NCBI RefSeq assembly: GCF_041435195.1
Contig: NZ_CP108106.1
Location: 8,383,001-8,447,000 of the forward strand
DNA: 64,000 bases
Reading direction: 5' to 3'
From: Streptomyces sp. NBC_00224
GTDB taxonomy: Bacteria > Actinomycetota > Actinomycetes > Streptomycetales > Streptomycetaceae
Of the stretch, positions 26,107 to 34,483 are shown one piece after another; within the stretch, counting starts at the first letter, position 1; each line of letters opens with the position of its first letter. The notes under the pieces are model-generated. The model saw only the letters and a list, made by a program, of their open reading frames with translations. It was not told the DNA's origin and did no database searches. The position numbers and the translations under genes are program-made.

Positions 26107-26165
26107 CCGTACGCCCCCTTGCTCCGCCCCGGCAGCCAGCCGGGGCGGAGCAAGGGGGCGTACGG
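26107..26165. terminator. Bidirectional terminator, 27-bp perfect stem
   Basis: Exact inverted repeat 26107-26133 and 26139-26165 with a 5-nt loop (AGCCA), between the convergent anchored-protein and deacetylase genes. No U-run, as is normal for streptomycete terminators. Confidence 0.85.
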
Positions 26166-26192
26166 CACGCTGGTACCGGCCATGGCCGGGGC

Positions 26193-26975
26193 TCAGTGGA
26201 CCGGGAAACCGAAGGTGTAGCCCTGCTGCTTGAGCCGGGGGAGGAGACGGCGCAGGGCCTGGATGGTCTGGGTGCGGTCGCCGCCCGCGTCGTGGAAGAG
26301 GAGCGTCGGTCCGTTGGGCAGCTCTCGCTCGACGGTGGCGACGACAGCGTCCGTACCCGGACGCTCGAAGTCCTTGCTGTCGACGTTCCAGCCGAGCGGG
26401 CGCATGCCCCGGGAAGCGGCGAGGTTGCGGCTGTAGGGGGTGAAAGCCCCGCCGGGTGCCCGGTAGTACATCGGCCGTACGCCCCCGGACGCTTTGGTGA
26501 TCATGCGTTCGGCGTCGAGTATCTGCTGCGACTGGTAGGTCTGGGACTTCTTGTCCATGGCGGTGTTGTGCGACACCGAGTGGTCGCACAGCCGGTGCCC
26601 GGCCGCGACCACTTTCTTTACGAGGTCCGGGTGGGCCTGCGCCTGCGTCCCCACCATGCAGAACGTGGCCTTCACCCCGTACTCGCGCAGCAGGTCGAGC
26701 ACTTGAGGGGTCCACACGGGGTCGGGGCCGTCGTCGATGGTGATGTTGATGCCGCGCGTCCCCGCCTCCGAGGCATGCGCGATGGTCGCTGCGACCGGCT
26801 TGACGTCACTGCCCGGCGTGGCCGGTGCGGTCACCTCGGGCACCTCTGGTGACGAGTCGCCCCCGGTACCGGCCTGGGCGGTCCACACCGAGGCGCCGGT
26901 GGCGAGCATCGTCACCCCGAGCGCCGCCCCGGCCACCTTGCCGTACCAGCCCCGCCCGCCGCCATGCCGCACCAT
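26193..26975 (-). CDS. Polysaccharide deacetylase (NodB homology, CE4)
   Basis: 260 residues. N-terminal signal/anchor segment (about 12-35), then a NodB domain: D81/D82 in TIDDGPDP, metal ligands H132 and H136 in DHSVSH, R172 in YRAPGG, and H228 in LLFHDA. It should remove N- or O-acetyl groups from chitin oligomers, peptidoglycan or xylan outside the membrane. ATG 26975 is chosen because it precedes the hydrophobic segment and has GGGGCGG upstream; the frame is open far upstream without signal features. Confidence 0.9.
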   Translation of the reverse strand: MVRHGGGRGWYGKVAGAALGVTMLATGASVWTAQAGTGGDSSPEVPEVTAPATPGSDVKPVAATIAHASEAGTRGINITIDDGPDPVWTPQVLDLLREYGVKATFCMVGTQAQAHPDLVKKVVAAGHRLCDHSVSHNTAMDKKSQTYQSQQILDAERMITKASGGVRPMYYRAPGGAFTPYSRNLAASRGMRPLGWNVDSKDFERPGTDAVVATVERELPNGPTLLFHDAGGDRTQTIQALRRLLPRLKQQGYTFGFPVH

Positions 26976-27414
26976 GTCCGCCCCATTTCGCGCAGTTCCT
27001 CGCCGATTCCCGGTCACCTTGCGACCACCTGGCAGGACGAGGCACGGCGGCCAGGGGATGCGTCTGTTACCGATCACGGACAATTCCGGGGGAGTTCGCG
27101 GACAACTCCCTACGAACAGCGGCCGGAACCATGCCGGTTGGCTCGATCGCGCCTCCTCCGGCACCGGCGCGCACCGGCGTGCGGGCCACCCGTACCGACT
27201 GCTCAAGACCGGGCCCTGACGGTCGCTCATGATGGGCAGCCGCACAACCCGTTCGTCGCGGCGCGCGCAGGAGCCAAAGGGGGCCGGTGCCTTGGGCGCG
27301 GGTCCGTGAAGCAGAAAGTCCGCTGCCCCCGGCGCGATACACCAGGGGCAGCGGACCTTCTCGGCACGGCGTCCGCGGGACAAGTCCCCGCCGAGCAAAG
27401 ACCGGTCAGCGATG
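26976..27414. other. Non-coding interval upstream of the deacetylase
   Basis: Holds the terminator at 27318-27356 of the next minus-strand gene and the deacetylase promoter region. Open frames here are Arg/Pro-rich and lack domain features. No gene supported. Confidence 0.5.
27318..27356 (-). terminator. Rho-independent-like terminator of the small secreted protein gene
   Basis: 12-bp perfect stem (27318-27329 with 27345-27356), 15-nt loop; read on the minus strand it is followed by TTTCT. It lies 59 bp past the stop at 27415. Confidence 0.75.
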
Positions 27415-27663
27415 TCAGCGGTAGTAGATGGGCATGATGCGCTTGCTGTCGTCGCACCACACCTCGTGGTACCCGTTCGCCTGAGCCGTCGGAAGCTCCG
27501 ACGCTTCGCACGCTGCCTTCGAGGGGTAAGCCTCGGCACCGACAGGGACCCAGCCGGCACCGGGAGGGCCGGCGGCGAACGCGGTGGTGCTGGTCAGCGG
27601 AACGGCGACCGCCGCCACACCGACAGCGAGACCGACACCGATACGAGTACGCCACGACTTCAT
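27415..27663 (-). CDS. Small secreted protein
   Basis: 82 residues. Signal peptide MKSWRTRIGVGLAVGVAAVA with cleavage near AFA (residue 30), leaving about 52 residues with two Cys (AACEAS, VWCDDS), a probable single disulfide, and a C-terminal RIMPIYYR. An AGGAGAT site precedes the ATG. No family recognised. It has its own terminator and is not in an operon. Confidence 0.7.
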   Translation of the reverse strand: MKSWRTRIGVGLAVGVAAVAVPLTSTTAFAAGPPGAGWVPVGAEAYPSKAACEASELPTAQANGYHEVWCDDSKRIMPIYYR

Positions 27664-27855
27664 AGGTATCTCCTTGACTGTCTTTCACGTTCTGAGCTGG
27701 TCACACTCAGAAATTGGGCGAACCCGCCCCACTCTGATGCGTCAGGCCCGCACTCCTCCAGAGACCCGGGGGCAGCCCCGCAGAACCGAACGGGCACAGA
27801 AGACTGTCCCGGCGTGCGCCAACAAAGTTCTACTGTCGTCAAATGAACGGGGTCA

Positions 27856-28294
27856 TCACGTGTCGTCGTTGTCGGGTGAGTGCGGTCGGCGCAGGCCTTG
27901 GAGGAGTAGTTCGATCAGTCGGCGGGGGTCGTAGCGGGGGTCGCTGTCCCGTCCGATGCAGAGGTTGCCGACGCCGCGCATGAGTTCGTAGGGCTGGACG
28001 CCGGACTTGATGTCGCCGGCTTCGGCCGCGGCATCAAGCAGCTGGGCGCAGACCGGCATCAGGCGGTCGAGGAAGTGGGTGTGCAGTGCGGCGAAGCGGG
28101 CGCTGTCGGACTGCAGGGCGTCCGCGAGGCCGTGCTTGGTGACCAGGAAGTCGACGAAGAGGTCGATCCACCGGCGCAGCGCGTCGAACGGGGAGGCGGC
28201 GTCGGCCAGGAGGTTCGGGCCGGCCTCGGCGCATGCCTCGATCTGGTGGCGGTAGACGGCGGTGACGAGGTCCGCCCGGGTCGGGAAGTGGCGG
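27856..28294 (-). pseudogene. TetR-family regulator, N-terminal HTH deleted
   Basis: The reading frame begins RHFPTRADLVTAVYRHQIEA, which is the end of a TetR HTH (normally preceded by LY and about 40 more residues), and continues with a normal ligand-binding domain to the stop. The DNA-binding helices are missing. At about 28292-28296 the sequence switches directly to the plus-strand hydrolase gene, also headless. So a deletion removed both 5' ends and the intergenic region of a divergent pair. The remaining open frame could start at ATG 28302 but would not give a repressor. Confidence 0.75.
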
Positions 28295-29113
28295 CCGGTC
28301 ATCCTCCTCTCGCACGGTCTCGGCTTCTCGAACCACCTCTCCTCGCTGAACGGCTACGCCCCTCTCGCGAACTTCTGGGCGGCACACGGCTTCGTCGTGA
28401 TCCAGCCGACCCATCTGGACTCCAGGACGTTGAGCCTCGACCCCGACATGCCCGGGGCCGCAGCGCACTGGCGCACCCGGGTCGAGGACATGACGCGGAT
28501 CCTCGACCAGCTCGATGTGATCGAGGCCGTCGTCCCGCAGCTTCTCGGGCGTCTCGACCGCAGTCGGGTCGCCGTGGCCGGGCACTCGATGGGCGGGCAC
28601 ACCGCGAGCCTGCTGCTGGGCGCCCGCCTCACCGATCCGCACGACGGTATCGAGGTCGACCTGGCCGATCCCCGGATCAAGGCAGGTGTGCTGCTCGCCG
28701 CGCCCGGCCGGGGCGGTGACGCCCTCACCGATTTCACCGTCGAGAACTACTCGTTCTTCCTGACCACCGACTTCTCCACGATGACGACGCCCACGCTCGT
28801 GGTCGCCGGTGACAAGGACGACTCCGCCTTCCTGACGGTCGCCGGCCCGGACTGGCACGCCGATCCGTACGTCCTCTCCCCGGGCCCCAAGTCACTGCTC
28901 ACTCTCTTCGACGCGGAGCACGGGCTCGGTGGGGTCTCCGGATACGACGTCGCCGAGACCACGGACGAGAACCCCGAGCGGGTCGCCGCACTCGCGCGGC
29001 TCACCTGGGCCTATCTGCGCAGCGAGCTCTACCCGGAGGACTCCGCGTGGCAGGCCGCGCGTGATGTGCCGGCCGCCGGCCCCGACCTGCTCGGGCGGGT
29101 CGAATCCAAGTAG
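28295..29113 (+). pseudogene. Alpha/beta hydrolase (chlorophyllase-like), N-terminus deleted
   Basis: Sequence begins at PVILLSHGLGFSNHL, the first core strand and oxyanion-hole segment of the fold, lacking the 30-45 residues that normally come before it. The rest is intact: GHSMGG nucleophile elbow, PTLVVAGDKDD with the acid, and DAEHGLGG with the His. A GTG at 28262 keeps the frame open through the antisense of the TetR fragment, so a shortened protein might still be made, but it lacks its native start and promoter. See the junction described for the TetR remnant. Confidence 0.7.
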
Positions 29114-29182
29114 GCCAAGCAGACACCGTTTCCATGCCGGTCGAACGGCATGAGGGGGCCTCCTGCGTTCCGGGATGGGTTC

Positions 29183-29485
29183 TTACTGCTGCGCGAAGTG
29201 GTTTTCGAGCCAACTGAGCAGGGTCGCGAACGCCGGGGACATGGTGGTGTCGGACTGGGTGAGAACGGTCGAGCGGCCGTCGTCTTCCACCGTGATCGTG
29301 TAGCTCATCGCGTCTCGGGCGTGGTCGGGCCGTTCCGCTGTGGGCACCGGGACGGCCCCCGCGACCAGCCGGGCCAGCTCTGCTGAGGCGTTTTTGGGCA
29401 GGGTGTCGGTGTCCAGCACCTTGGGCGGGAGGCGGAGGTTGATCGCTGCCGCCTGCCCGCCGTGTGTCTCCAACGTCACCTTCAT
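29183..29485 (-). CDS. Emfourin-type inhibitor of the M4 protease
   Basis: 100 residues from ATG 29485, which has GGGAGGT eight bases upstream. Small, cytoplasmic, with MKVTLETHGGQAAAINLRLP and a C-terminal LLSWLENHFAQQ. The pattern and its place directly after a protealysin-like M4 protease gene match emfourin (M4in), the proteinaceous inhibitor described for protealysin operons. It should bind the protease active site and protect the producing cell. 81 bp separate the two genes on the minus strand. Confidence 0.82.
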   Translation of the reverse strand: MKVTLETHGGQAAAINLRLPPKVLDTDTLPKNASAELARLVAGAVPVPTAERPDHARDAMSYTITVEDDGRSTVLTQSDTTMSPAFATLLSWLENHFAQQ

Positions 29486-29566
29486 CGTCCCAACCTCCCG
29501 GCCCACGAAGCGGCGCTCTTTGCCGTCACGTTCGTCCGGGGGTTGGCCCGCATCGACCGCCGGGGG

Positions 29567-30778
29567 TCACTTTTTCCCCTTCAGCGTGGCCACGTCCTTG
29601 GCCAGCGCCGTCACCTGGGTGGTCAGTATCCCGATCTGCTTGGTCAAGGCCGCCAGGCCGTCCTGCCGACCCGTGCCGCCGTTCCGGTTGGCCGCGCGGC
29701 CACGTGTCCGGGCGGCCCCGGCCGGGACCCCGCTGATCTGGATTCCTACTTCCTGCCACGCAGCCAGCACAGCCAGCTGTTCGGCGCTGTCGGCCCCGAA
29801 CTGTGCCTCGGCCTTCTGGTAGGTGGTGTCCGCGAAATCCTGGAACTGAGTTTCGACGGTGGAGGCCTTGAGCGCTTCGTACCAGATGAGTCCGGCGGCC
29901 TCCCACGCGAATCCGCCGATGCCCATCGCTGTGAGATAGAACGCCTTGTTCGGAATGCCGGAGTTGATGTGCACTCCGCCGTTGTCTCCTCTCTCGGTGT
30001 TCGGCAGGTGGGCGAACTGCCTCATGTGGTCGGGCTGCGGATCCTTGCCGAACAGGGCGTTGTCGTATGCCTGCCCCGGGGCCTTCAGCGATCGCAGGGC
30101 GTCGGCCTCGATCCCTGGGGTGAAGACCTCAGGTCCGATCAGCCAGTCCGCCTCCTCGACCGACTGCTTCAGCGACCACTGCTTGACCAGCGACCCGAAG
30201 ACGTCCGAGATGGACTCGTTGAGTGCCCCGGGCTGATCGTGATAGGCGAGGCCCGCCGTATTCTCGGTGACTCCGTGCGTCAACTCGTGGGCGATCACGT
30301 CGAGGGATCCGGTGAAGTCGGTGAACACCTCTCCGTCTCCGTCGCCGAAGACCATCTGCTGCCCGTCCCAGAACGCGTTGTTGTACTTCGCGCTGAAGTG
30401 GACGTACCCGTCCAGACGCATCCCCCGGTCATCGATCGAATTCCGATTGAACACGTCGTGGTAGAAATCGTGCGTCGTGCCGAGGCCGACGAACGCCCGG
30501 TTGACGGAATCGTTTGCGGACGCCGGTCCGTCCTCCGACCGGGCCAGCACAGCCAAGGGAAGCGACCTGCCGTTTTGGCAGTCGAAGACGGTCCGTCGGC
30601 CGTTGCCGGGGGTGGCGGTGCCGGCGAAGGTCGCCCGCACGGCTCGCTCACCCCGCAACCCTGCGGTGGTCAGCAAGGTGTCCAAGGCTGCTTGGCGCAC
30701 CTCGCTCGTTTCGCTTCTCAGGAGCTTTTCGAGGAGGACCGGGGGGATGATGCAATTGAGGCGGCAGGTCCTGGTCAT
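29567..30778 (-). CDS. Protealysin-like M4 metallopeptidase
   Basis: 403 residues from ATG 30778 (GAGGT seven bases upstream). No signal peptide; a short propeptide-like N-terminus of protealysin type (CIIPPVLLEKLLR) leads to the thermolysin fold: zinc motif HELTH (164-168), third ligand E188 in GALNESISDVFG, and GGVHINSGIPNKAFYL downstream. Beyond the normal end is a linker and a C-terminal heptad-like helix (about 375-403, LTKQIGILTTQVTALAKDVA), which is not part of the standard enzyme and may drive oligomerisation. A longer start at 30823 overlaps an upstream small frame by ATGA. Confidence 0.88.
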   Translation of the reverse strand: MTRTCRLNCIIPPVLLEKLLRSETSEVRQAALDTLLTTAGLRGERAVRATFAGTATPGNGRRTVFDCQNGRSLPLAVLARSEDGPASANDSVNRAFVGLGTTHDFYHDVFNRNSIDDRGMRLDGYVHFSAKYNNAFWDGQQMVFGDGDGEVFTDFTGSLDVIAHELTHGVTENTAGLAYHDQPGALNESISDVFGSLVKQWSLKQSVEEADWLIGPEVFTPGIEADALRSLKAPGQAYDNALFGKDPQPDHMRQFAHLPNTERGDNGGVHINSGIPNKAFYLTAMGIGGFAWEAAGLIWYEALKASTVETQFQDFADTTYQKAEAQFGADSAEQLAVLAAWQEVGIQISGVPAGAARTRGRAANRNGGTGRQDGLAALTKQIGILTTQVTALAKDVATLKGKK

Positions 30779-30819
30779 CGGATACCTCGCGTAAAAGAGG
30801 AGCGGCGGTAGGGCCTCGC

Positions 30820-30984
30820 TCATCTGGTGTCTTGTGTGGGTTGTTCTTCGCTGTTCAGAACAACCACGCCCGCCTCGACTGGCTTGGTCACCGCGACATC
30901 GAACAAATCGTCCAGCTCGCCCTCGTGGATCGTGGGCGCCGGAGGCGCCGCGCGTCGAGGGCGCCGTACGGGGGCGCTCATCAT
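30820..30984 (-). CDS. Possible small ORF coupled to the M4 protease gene
   Basis: 54 codons from ATG 30984, with mostly GC-ending codons, reading MMSAPVRRPRRAAPPAPT and then an acidic stretch with ELDDLFDVAVTKPV. Its stop overlaps an in-frame ATG of the protease frame (ATGA at 30820-30823). No strong ribosome site. The basic-then-acidic layout is unlike chance shadow frames here. No family recognised. Confidence 0.3.
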   Translation of the reverse strand: MMSAPVRRPRRAAPPAPTIHEGELDDLFDVAVTKPVEAGVVVLNSEEQPTQDTR

Positions 30985-31099
30985 CGGGAGCGACGGCGTT
31001 GCTGTGACCGGACGACCGCGTCTCACGCGCGGGACGACACCTGCGTGGAGGGCAAGGTACCTCCCTGCATGCCTGCTCAGCCGCGCAGCGAGCCCTTTC

Positions 31100-31315
31100 C
31101 GCCGACTGCGCCGTGCGCATGACCGCAGAGGTGCAAACCGTGTCTACTTCGAGTATCCAGTCGATGCCGCCGACGCGCACCCCGAGTGGGGCGCCGCTCT
31201 CCCACGATGACGCGGCCCGGTCGCCCTGACCGGCCTCGGCGAGCAACTTCACCGCGCGCTCCGTCACTTTGGAGATGATCTCGGTGGCGACGACGTCACC
31301 GCTGGGCCCTGGCAC
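31100..31315 (-). pseudogene. Coding-like fragment, possible gene remnant
   Basis: On the minus strand from GTG 31315 a frame reads VATEIISKVTERAVKLLAEA, then GAPLGVRVGGIDWILEVDTV, with good codon bias and protein-like composition, then turns Arg/Cys-rich after about residue 70 as if frameshifted. The frame upstream (to about 31410) is also open, Ser/Thr/Asp-rich, with no ATG. Looks like a broken gene or one with an unusual start; no family recognised. Confidence 0.3.
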
Positions 31316-31484
31316 ACAGGTGACCCGGACATCCTGATCGTCATTGGTGGAGGAGGCGTCAATGGTGGAGGAGTCGTCAGTGGTGGAGGAGAAAGAGCTC
31401 CCGCTCGCGCGACATCCTGACGTCTCACGTAGTCATGAGGGGTATGCACGAGGATCACGAAGCAAGTGAACGGGCGGGGACCGA

Positions 31485-31991
31485 GTGAAATCAGCACAGG
31501 AGGATGAGTACCTGGAGTTCGTGACCGCGAGGGCAAAGGCGCTGTACCGCTCGGCGTACGCACTCGCGGCCGGCGACACGCATCTTGCCGAGGACCTGGT
31601 CCAGGAGACGCTCAGCCGGGTGTATGTGCACTGGAGCCGGGTGGCCGGTGCGGACAGCCCGGCGGCCTACGCGCAGACGGTTCTGGTCCGTACCTTCCTC
31701 AGCCTGCGGCGTCGGCGCAGCACCGGCGAGCGCCCGATCGGGAACATGCCCGACAGCCCGGAGTCCGGCCCCGATGCCGCACTGCGGATCACCCTGCTGG
31801 ACGCGCTCGGCCAACTGCCGCCCCGTGACCGGGCGGTGCTGCTGCTGCGCTACTGGGAGGGCCACAGCATCGAGGAGACCGCCCAGATGCTCAGGCTGAG
31901 CAGCAGCGCGGTCCGCTCGCAGGGCACCCGGGCACTCGGCAGGCTGCGTGCGCTGCTGGGCGAGAGCCTGTCCGATCTGGTTCCGCAGTGA
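31485..31991 (+). CDS. SigE-family ECF RNA polymerase sigma factor
   Basis: 168 residues. Region 2 (YLEFVTARAKALYRSAYALA and LVQETLSRVYVHW) and region 4 (LPPRDRAVLLLRYWEGHSIE, then SSSAVRSQGTRALGRLR) are both present, typical of the short SigE-type ECF group common in Streptomyces. GTG 31485 is the start. The following gene overlaps or nearly abuts it and looks like a membrane anti-sigma partner, so sigma activity is probably held at the membrane until a signal arrives. Confidence 0.9.
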   Translation: MKSAQEDEYLEFVTARAKALYRSAYALAAGDTHLAEDLVQETLSRVYVHWSRVAGADSPAAYAQTVLVRTFLSLRRRRSTGERPIGNMPDSPESGPDAALRITLLDALGQLPPRDRAVLLLRYWEGHSIEETAQMLRLSSSAVRSQGTRALGRLRALLGESLSDLVPQ

Positions 31992-32056
31992 GCACCGGTG
32001 CACGCAGGTCCATGCCGCCGCAACTCCCTCATCAGCGAAAGAGAAGTGATGCCACC

Positions 32057-32863
32057 ATGCCGTTCGAAGCAGACCTCGCACATGCCCTGGACCGCACGAC
32101 GGGCTCCCTCGAACCCGACCTCACCGCGCTCGTGAGCGGAGCCGTCCAGCGTGGGCGGAGCCGCCGGCGTCGGCGCGGCGCCGGCGTGCTGGCGGCCGGG
32201 GCCGGCGTCTGCGCGGTGATCGCGGCAGGCGGCGCGGTGATCCCCGGCGTGCTCGCCGGGACCCACTCCGCCGGGTCCGACATGGAGCCGGTGGCGCTGG
32301 CGATGCCCCGTTCCGCGATCACTGGCACCCAGATGGTCCGGGCCCTGGAACAGACGCTCCCCGGGGGCCGGTTCAGCCAGGTGACCGGACAGAGCAACAA
32401 CCCCTCGGATCCATCCAACGGGAAGGTCGCCAACGGCGAACTGGTCGTCGACGACGGTCACGGCGCCGCCTTCGTCGGCGTCTCGGCCGTGCGGCTCAAG
32501 CTGCCGCTCAGGGATGGCGACGGGCTGAGCTGCGAACAGACGCCCGCGCGTGCCAAAGGCGACACCTGCACGCTGAGCGAGCTGCCGAACAGTGCCGCGA
32601 TTCCCGGCGGGGCCGTGGTGATGTCGGAGCAGAATGCGGCCGAACACCCGGTCCGGGCGGACACCGCCCGCCGCTGGATGGTGACGGTGACCCTGAAGTC
32701 GACCGGCGCCCAGCTGCAGATGGTGCAGTGGAACAGCACCGGCGGCGGCAGTGGCTCCGACACACCGAAGCCGACCCGTGCCGCTCCGCCGCTCTCCGAG
32801 CAGCAGGCGGTGGCCGCACTCACCGGTGCCGCCTGGGCGCCGATCCTCGGCGCTGTCGGCTGA
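32057..32863 (+). CDS. Putative membrane anti-sigma factor partner
   Basis: 268 residues from ATG 32057; a GTG at 31988, overlapping the sigma stop as GTGA, would add 23 residues. A cytoplasmic N-terminal segment (about 1-40: DLAHALDRTTGSLEPDLTAL) is followed by a basic RRRRR stop-transfer region, one transmembrane helix (about 43-68) and an extracytoplasmic domain with two Cys (LSCEQT, DTCTLS). This is the layout of proteins paired with SigE-type factors in actinobacteria. No zinc-binding HxxxCxxC motif is present, so it is not a ZAS-type anti-sigma factor. Confidence 0.7.
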   Translation: MPFEADLAHALDRTTGSLEPDLTALVSGAVQRGRSRRRRRGAGVLAAGAGVCAVIAAGGAVIPGVLAGTHSAGSDMEPVALAMPRSAITGTQMVRALEQTLPGGRFSQVTGQSNNPSDPSNGKVANGELVVDDGHGAAFVGVSAVRLKLPLRDGDGLSCEQTPARAKGDTCTLSELPNSAAIPGGAVVMSEQNAAEHPVRADTARRWMVTVTLKSTGAQLQMVQWNSTGGGSGSDTPKPTRAAPPLSEQQAVAALTGAAWAPILGAVG

Positions 32864-32898
32864 GCCGTCGCGACGCCGAAGGGGGTTGTGCCTACCGT

Positions 32899-32926
32899 CG
32901 GCCCCTGGACCCAGGCCCAGGGGCCG
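32899..32926 (+). terminator. Hairpin after the anti-sigma gene
   Basis: 10-bp perfect stem (32899-32908 with 32917-32926) and an 8-nt loop, 36 bp past the stop at 32863. No clear U-run. The rest of 32927-33104 shows nothing. Confidence 0.55.
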
Positions 32927-33104
32927 GACACCACTGAGCTTGATCCCCTCGTGCCTCGCGCCGCACCGGAGGCCGCCGACAGCTTCGCGCCGCCGCACCT
33001 GGGCCGATTCCATCGACGAGTACCGGCAACCGACGTACACCACCGTCCGTGGGGTCGCGAGTTCGCCACCGCAACGGCGAGAGGGCAGTCCTGACGCTCT
33101 GGCC

Positions 33105-33830
33105 TTATTGCGTTACGGGCAGGCACTCGGCGAGCAGGTCGACGATGTCGCGCCAGGCTCGCTGCGCGTGTTGTGGGTGGTAGCCGACGCCGGGGACCGT
33201 GGGGTGGTCGACCGGCGGGTGGTGGAAGGCGTGCAAGGCTCCGCCGTAGACCGCGAGGCGCCAGTCGACGCCCGCGGCCTGCATCTCGGCGGTGAACGCG
33301 TCCCGTTGCGCGGGCGGCATGATCGGGTCTTCCGACCCGACCCCGGCCCACACCGGGCAGCGAATGCGCGCCGCCTCGCCCGGTCGGCCCGTGGTCGTTG
33401 CGTTGACTGTCCCGATCGCGCGCAGGTTGACGCCATCGCGCCCGAGTTCCAGCCCGACGGCGCCCCCGGTGCCGTAGCCGACGGCGGCGATCCGGTCGGG
33501 GTCGGTCCGCGGTTCGGCGCGCAACACGTCGAGCGCCGCATGGCCGATGCCCCGCATCCGGTCGGGGTCCGCGAGCAGCGGCATGCAACGGGCCAGCATC
33601 TCCTCGGGGTCACCCAAATAGCGCCCGCCGTGAAGGTCGAAGGCCAGCGCTACGTATCCCAGCTCGGCGAGAGCATCGGCCCGGCGGCGCTCGACGTCGC
33701 TGAGCCCCATGCCCTCTGGTCCGATCAGGACCGCAGGCCGGCGGTCGACACCGGCGGGGAGCGCGAGGTGCCCAATCATCGTCAGGCCGTCGGCCGGGTA
33801 TTCGACCGTGTGCGTGGTGACCATCGTCAT
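33105..33830 (-). CDS. Dienelactone-hydrolase-like protein lacking the usual nucleophile
   Basis: 241 residues, alpha/beta hydrolase of the DLH family (VLIGPEGMGLSDVERRRADAL; LGYVALAFDLHGGRY). The catalytic Asp (D168, GSEDPIMP) and His (H200, ALHAFHHP) are in place, but the elbow reads GYGTGG (118-123) where active enzymes have GYCFGG or GxSxGG: the nucleophile position (120) is Gly. T121 next to it might substitute, or the protein may bind rather than cleave. Start ATG 33830, alternative 33824. Divergent from the isoprenoid cassette across 374 bp. Confidence 0.85.
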   Translation of the reverse strand: MTMVTTHTVEYPADGLTMIGHLALPAGVDRRPAVLIGPEGMGLSDVERRRADALAELGYVALAFDLHGGRYLGDPEEMLARCMPLLADPDRMRGIGHAALDVLRAEPRTDPDRIAAVGYGTGGAVGLELGRDGVNLRAIGTVNATTTGRPGEAARIRCPVWAGVGSEDPIMPPAQRDAFTAEMQAAGVDWRLAVYGGALHAFHHPPVDHPTVPGVGYHPQHAQRAWRDIVDLLAECLPVTQ

Positions 33831-34204
33831 GACTCTGGACTGTAGTGATCGTCGAGCCCGGTCGGGCCGGTCTTCACCCTCGGCTGAACAGCGCGGGTGT
33901 GGGCCCGTGGGCGGGCACTGTGGAGGCTCTGGTTCTTGGCGGAGCACATCGACACCGATACGAACCAGGCCGCCGGCCGTCGCCACGCCATTGAGGGAGC
34001 TCTGTCTGCAGTTCCATGGCCGAACTGTCGAAACAGCCGAACTCGTCCAGCCGGAGAAGAGCCACCTTGCCGTATTCGTACGGTCGACCGATTTGCGCAC
34101 TCGATCGAGGGTTCTTCCGCTCTGGCGCCCGGTGTGCCCCGATGCTTGCAAGGAGGGCGTTGTGACCGGCGCCGTCCGGACGGGCAGCGGGTGGGGGAGA
34201 TGGT
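33831..34204. other. Divergent intergenic region
   Basis: Promoter space between the DLH-like gene and the isoprenoid cassette. Contains a small hairpin CCGTA-TTCG-TACGG (34069-34082) and no convincing ORF. Confidence 0.4.
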
Positions 34205-34483
34205 GTGACGCAGGAAACGGGACGATGCAGGGGCCTGGACGGCCAGGCGCTGTTACTGGCAGCCGGGCTGGCTGATCTGGCGGTGAGCACGCTGGGCTCG
34301 GCCCTGGGAACGGTGCGGGGGTTGCTGCGCCGCTCGGACGCCGCGGAGCTGGCAGCGGAGGCCGAGCACGACCTCGTGGCGCGTGGGCGGCTGCTGCTGG
34401 ACCGGTACGCGGCCGCGCCCCCGGCCCACTTGGAGGTCCTCGCCCGGCACGCCCTGGCTCGGAAGGCCGTCGATGACCTCTGA
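34205..34483 (+). CDS. Small helical protein upstream of polyprenyl synthase
   Basis: 92 residues from GTG 34205 with a GGGGGAGATG ribosome site. Ala/Leu-rich, predicted all-helical, no signal peptide; ends ARHALARKAVDDL. Its last 11 bp overlap the polyprenyl synthase start, so translation of the two is coupled. No family recognised. The tight coupling suggests it acts with, or stabilises, the synthase. Confidence 0.65.
   Translation: MTQETGRCRGLDGQALLLAAGLADLAVSTLGSALGTVRGLLRRSDAAELAAEAEHDLVARGRLLLDRYAAAPPAHLEVLARHALARKAVDDL

Noticed and set aside
29131..29152. Small hairpin CATGCCG/CGGCATG after the hydrolase remnant
   Set aside because: Only 7 bp with no T-run; too weak to call a terminator.
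31264..31563. A 99-codon minus-strand Pro/Ser/Thr-rich frame
   Set aside because: Low-complexity repeat of PPL/PPP arising from a GGTGGAGGA-type DNA repeat; overlaps the sigma factor start on the other strand.
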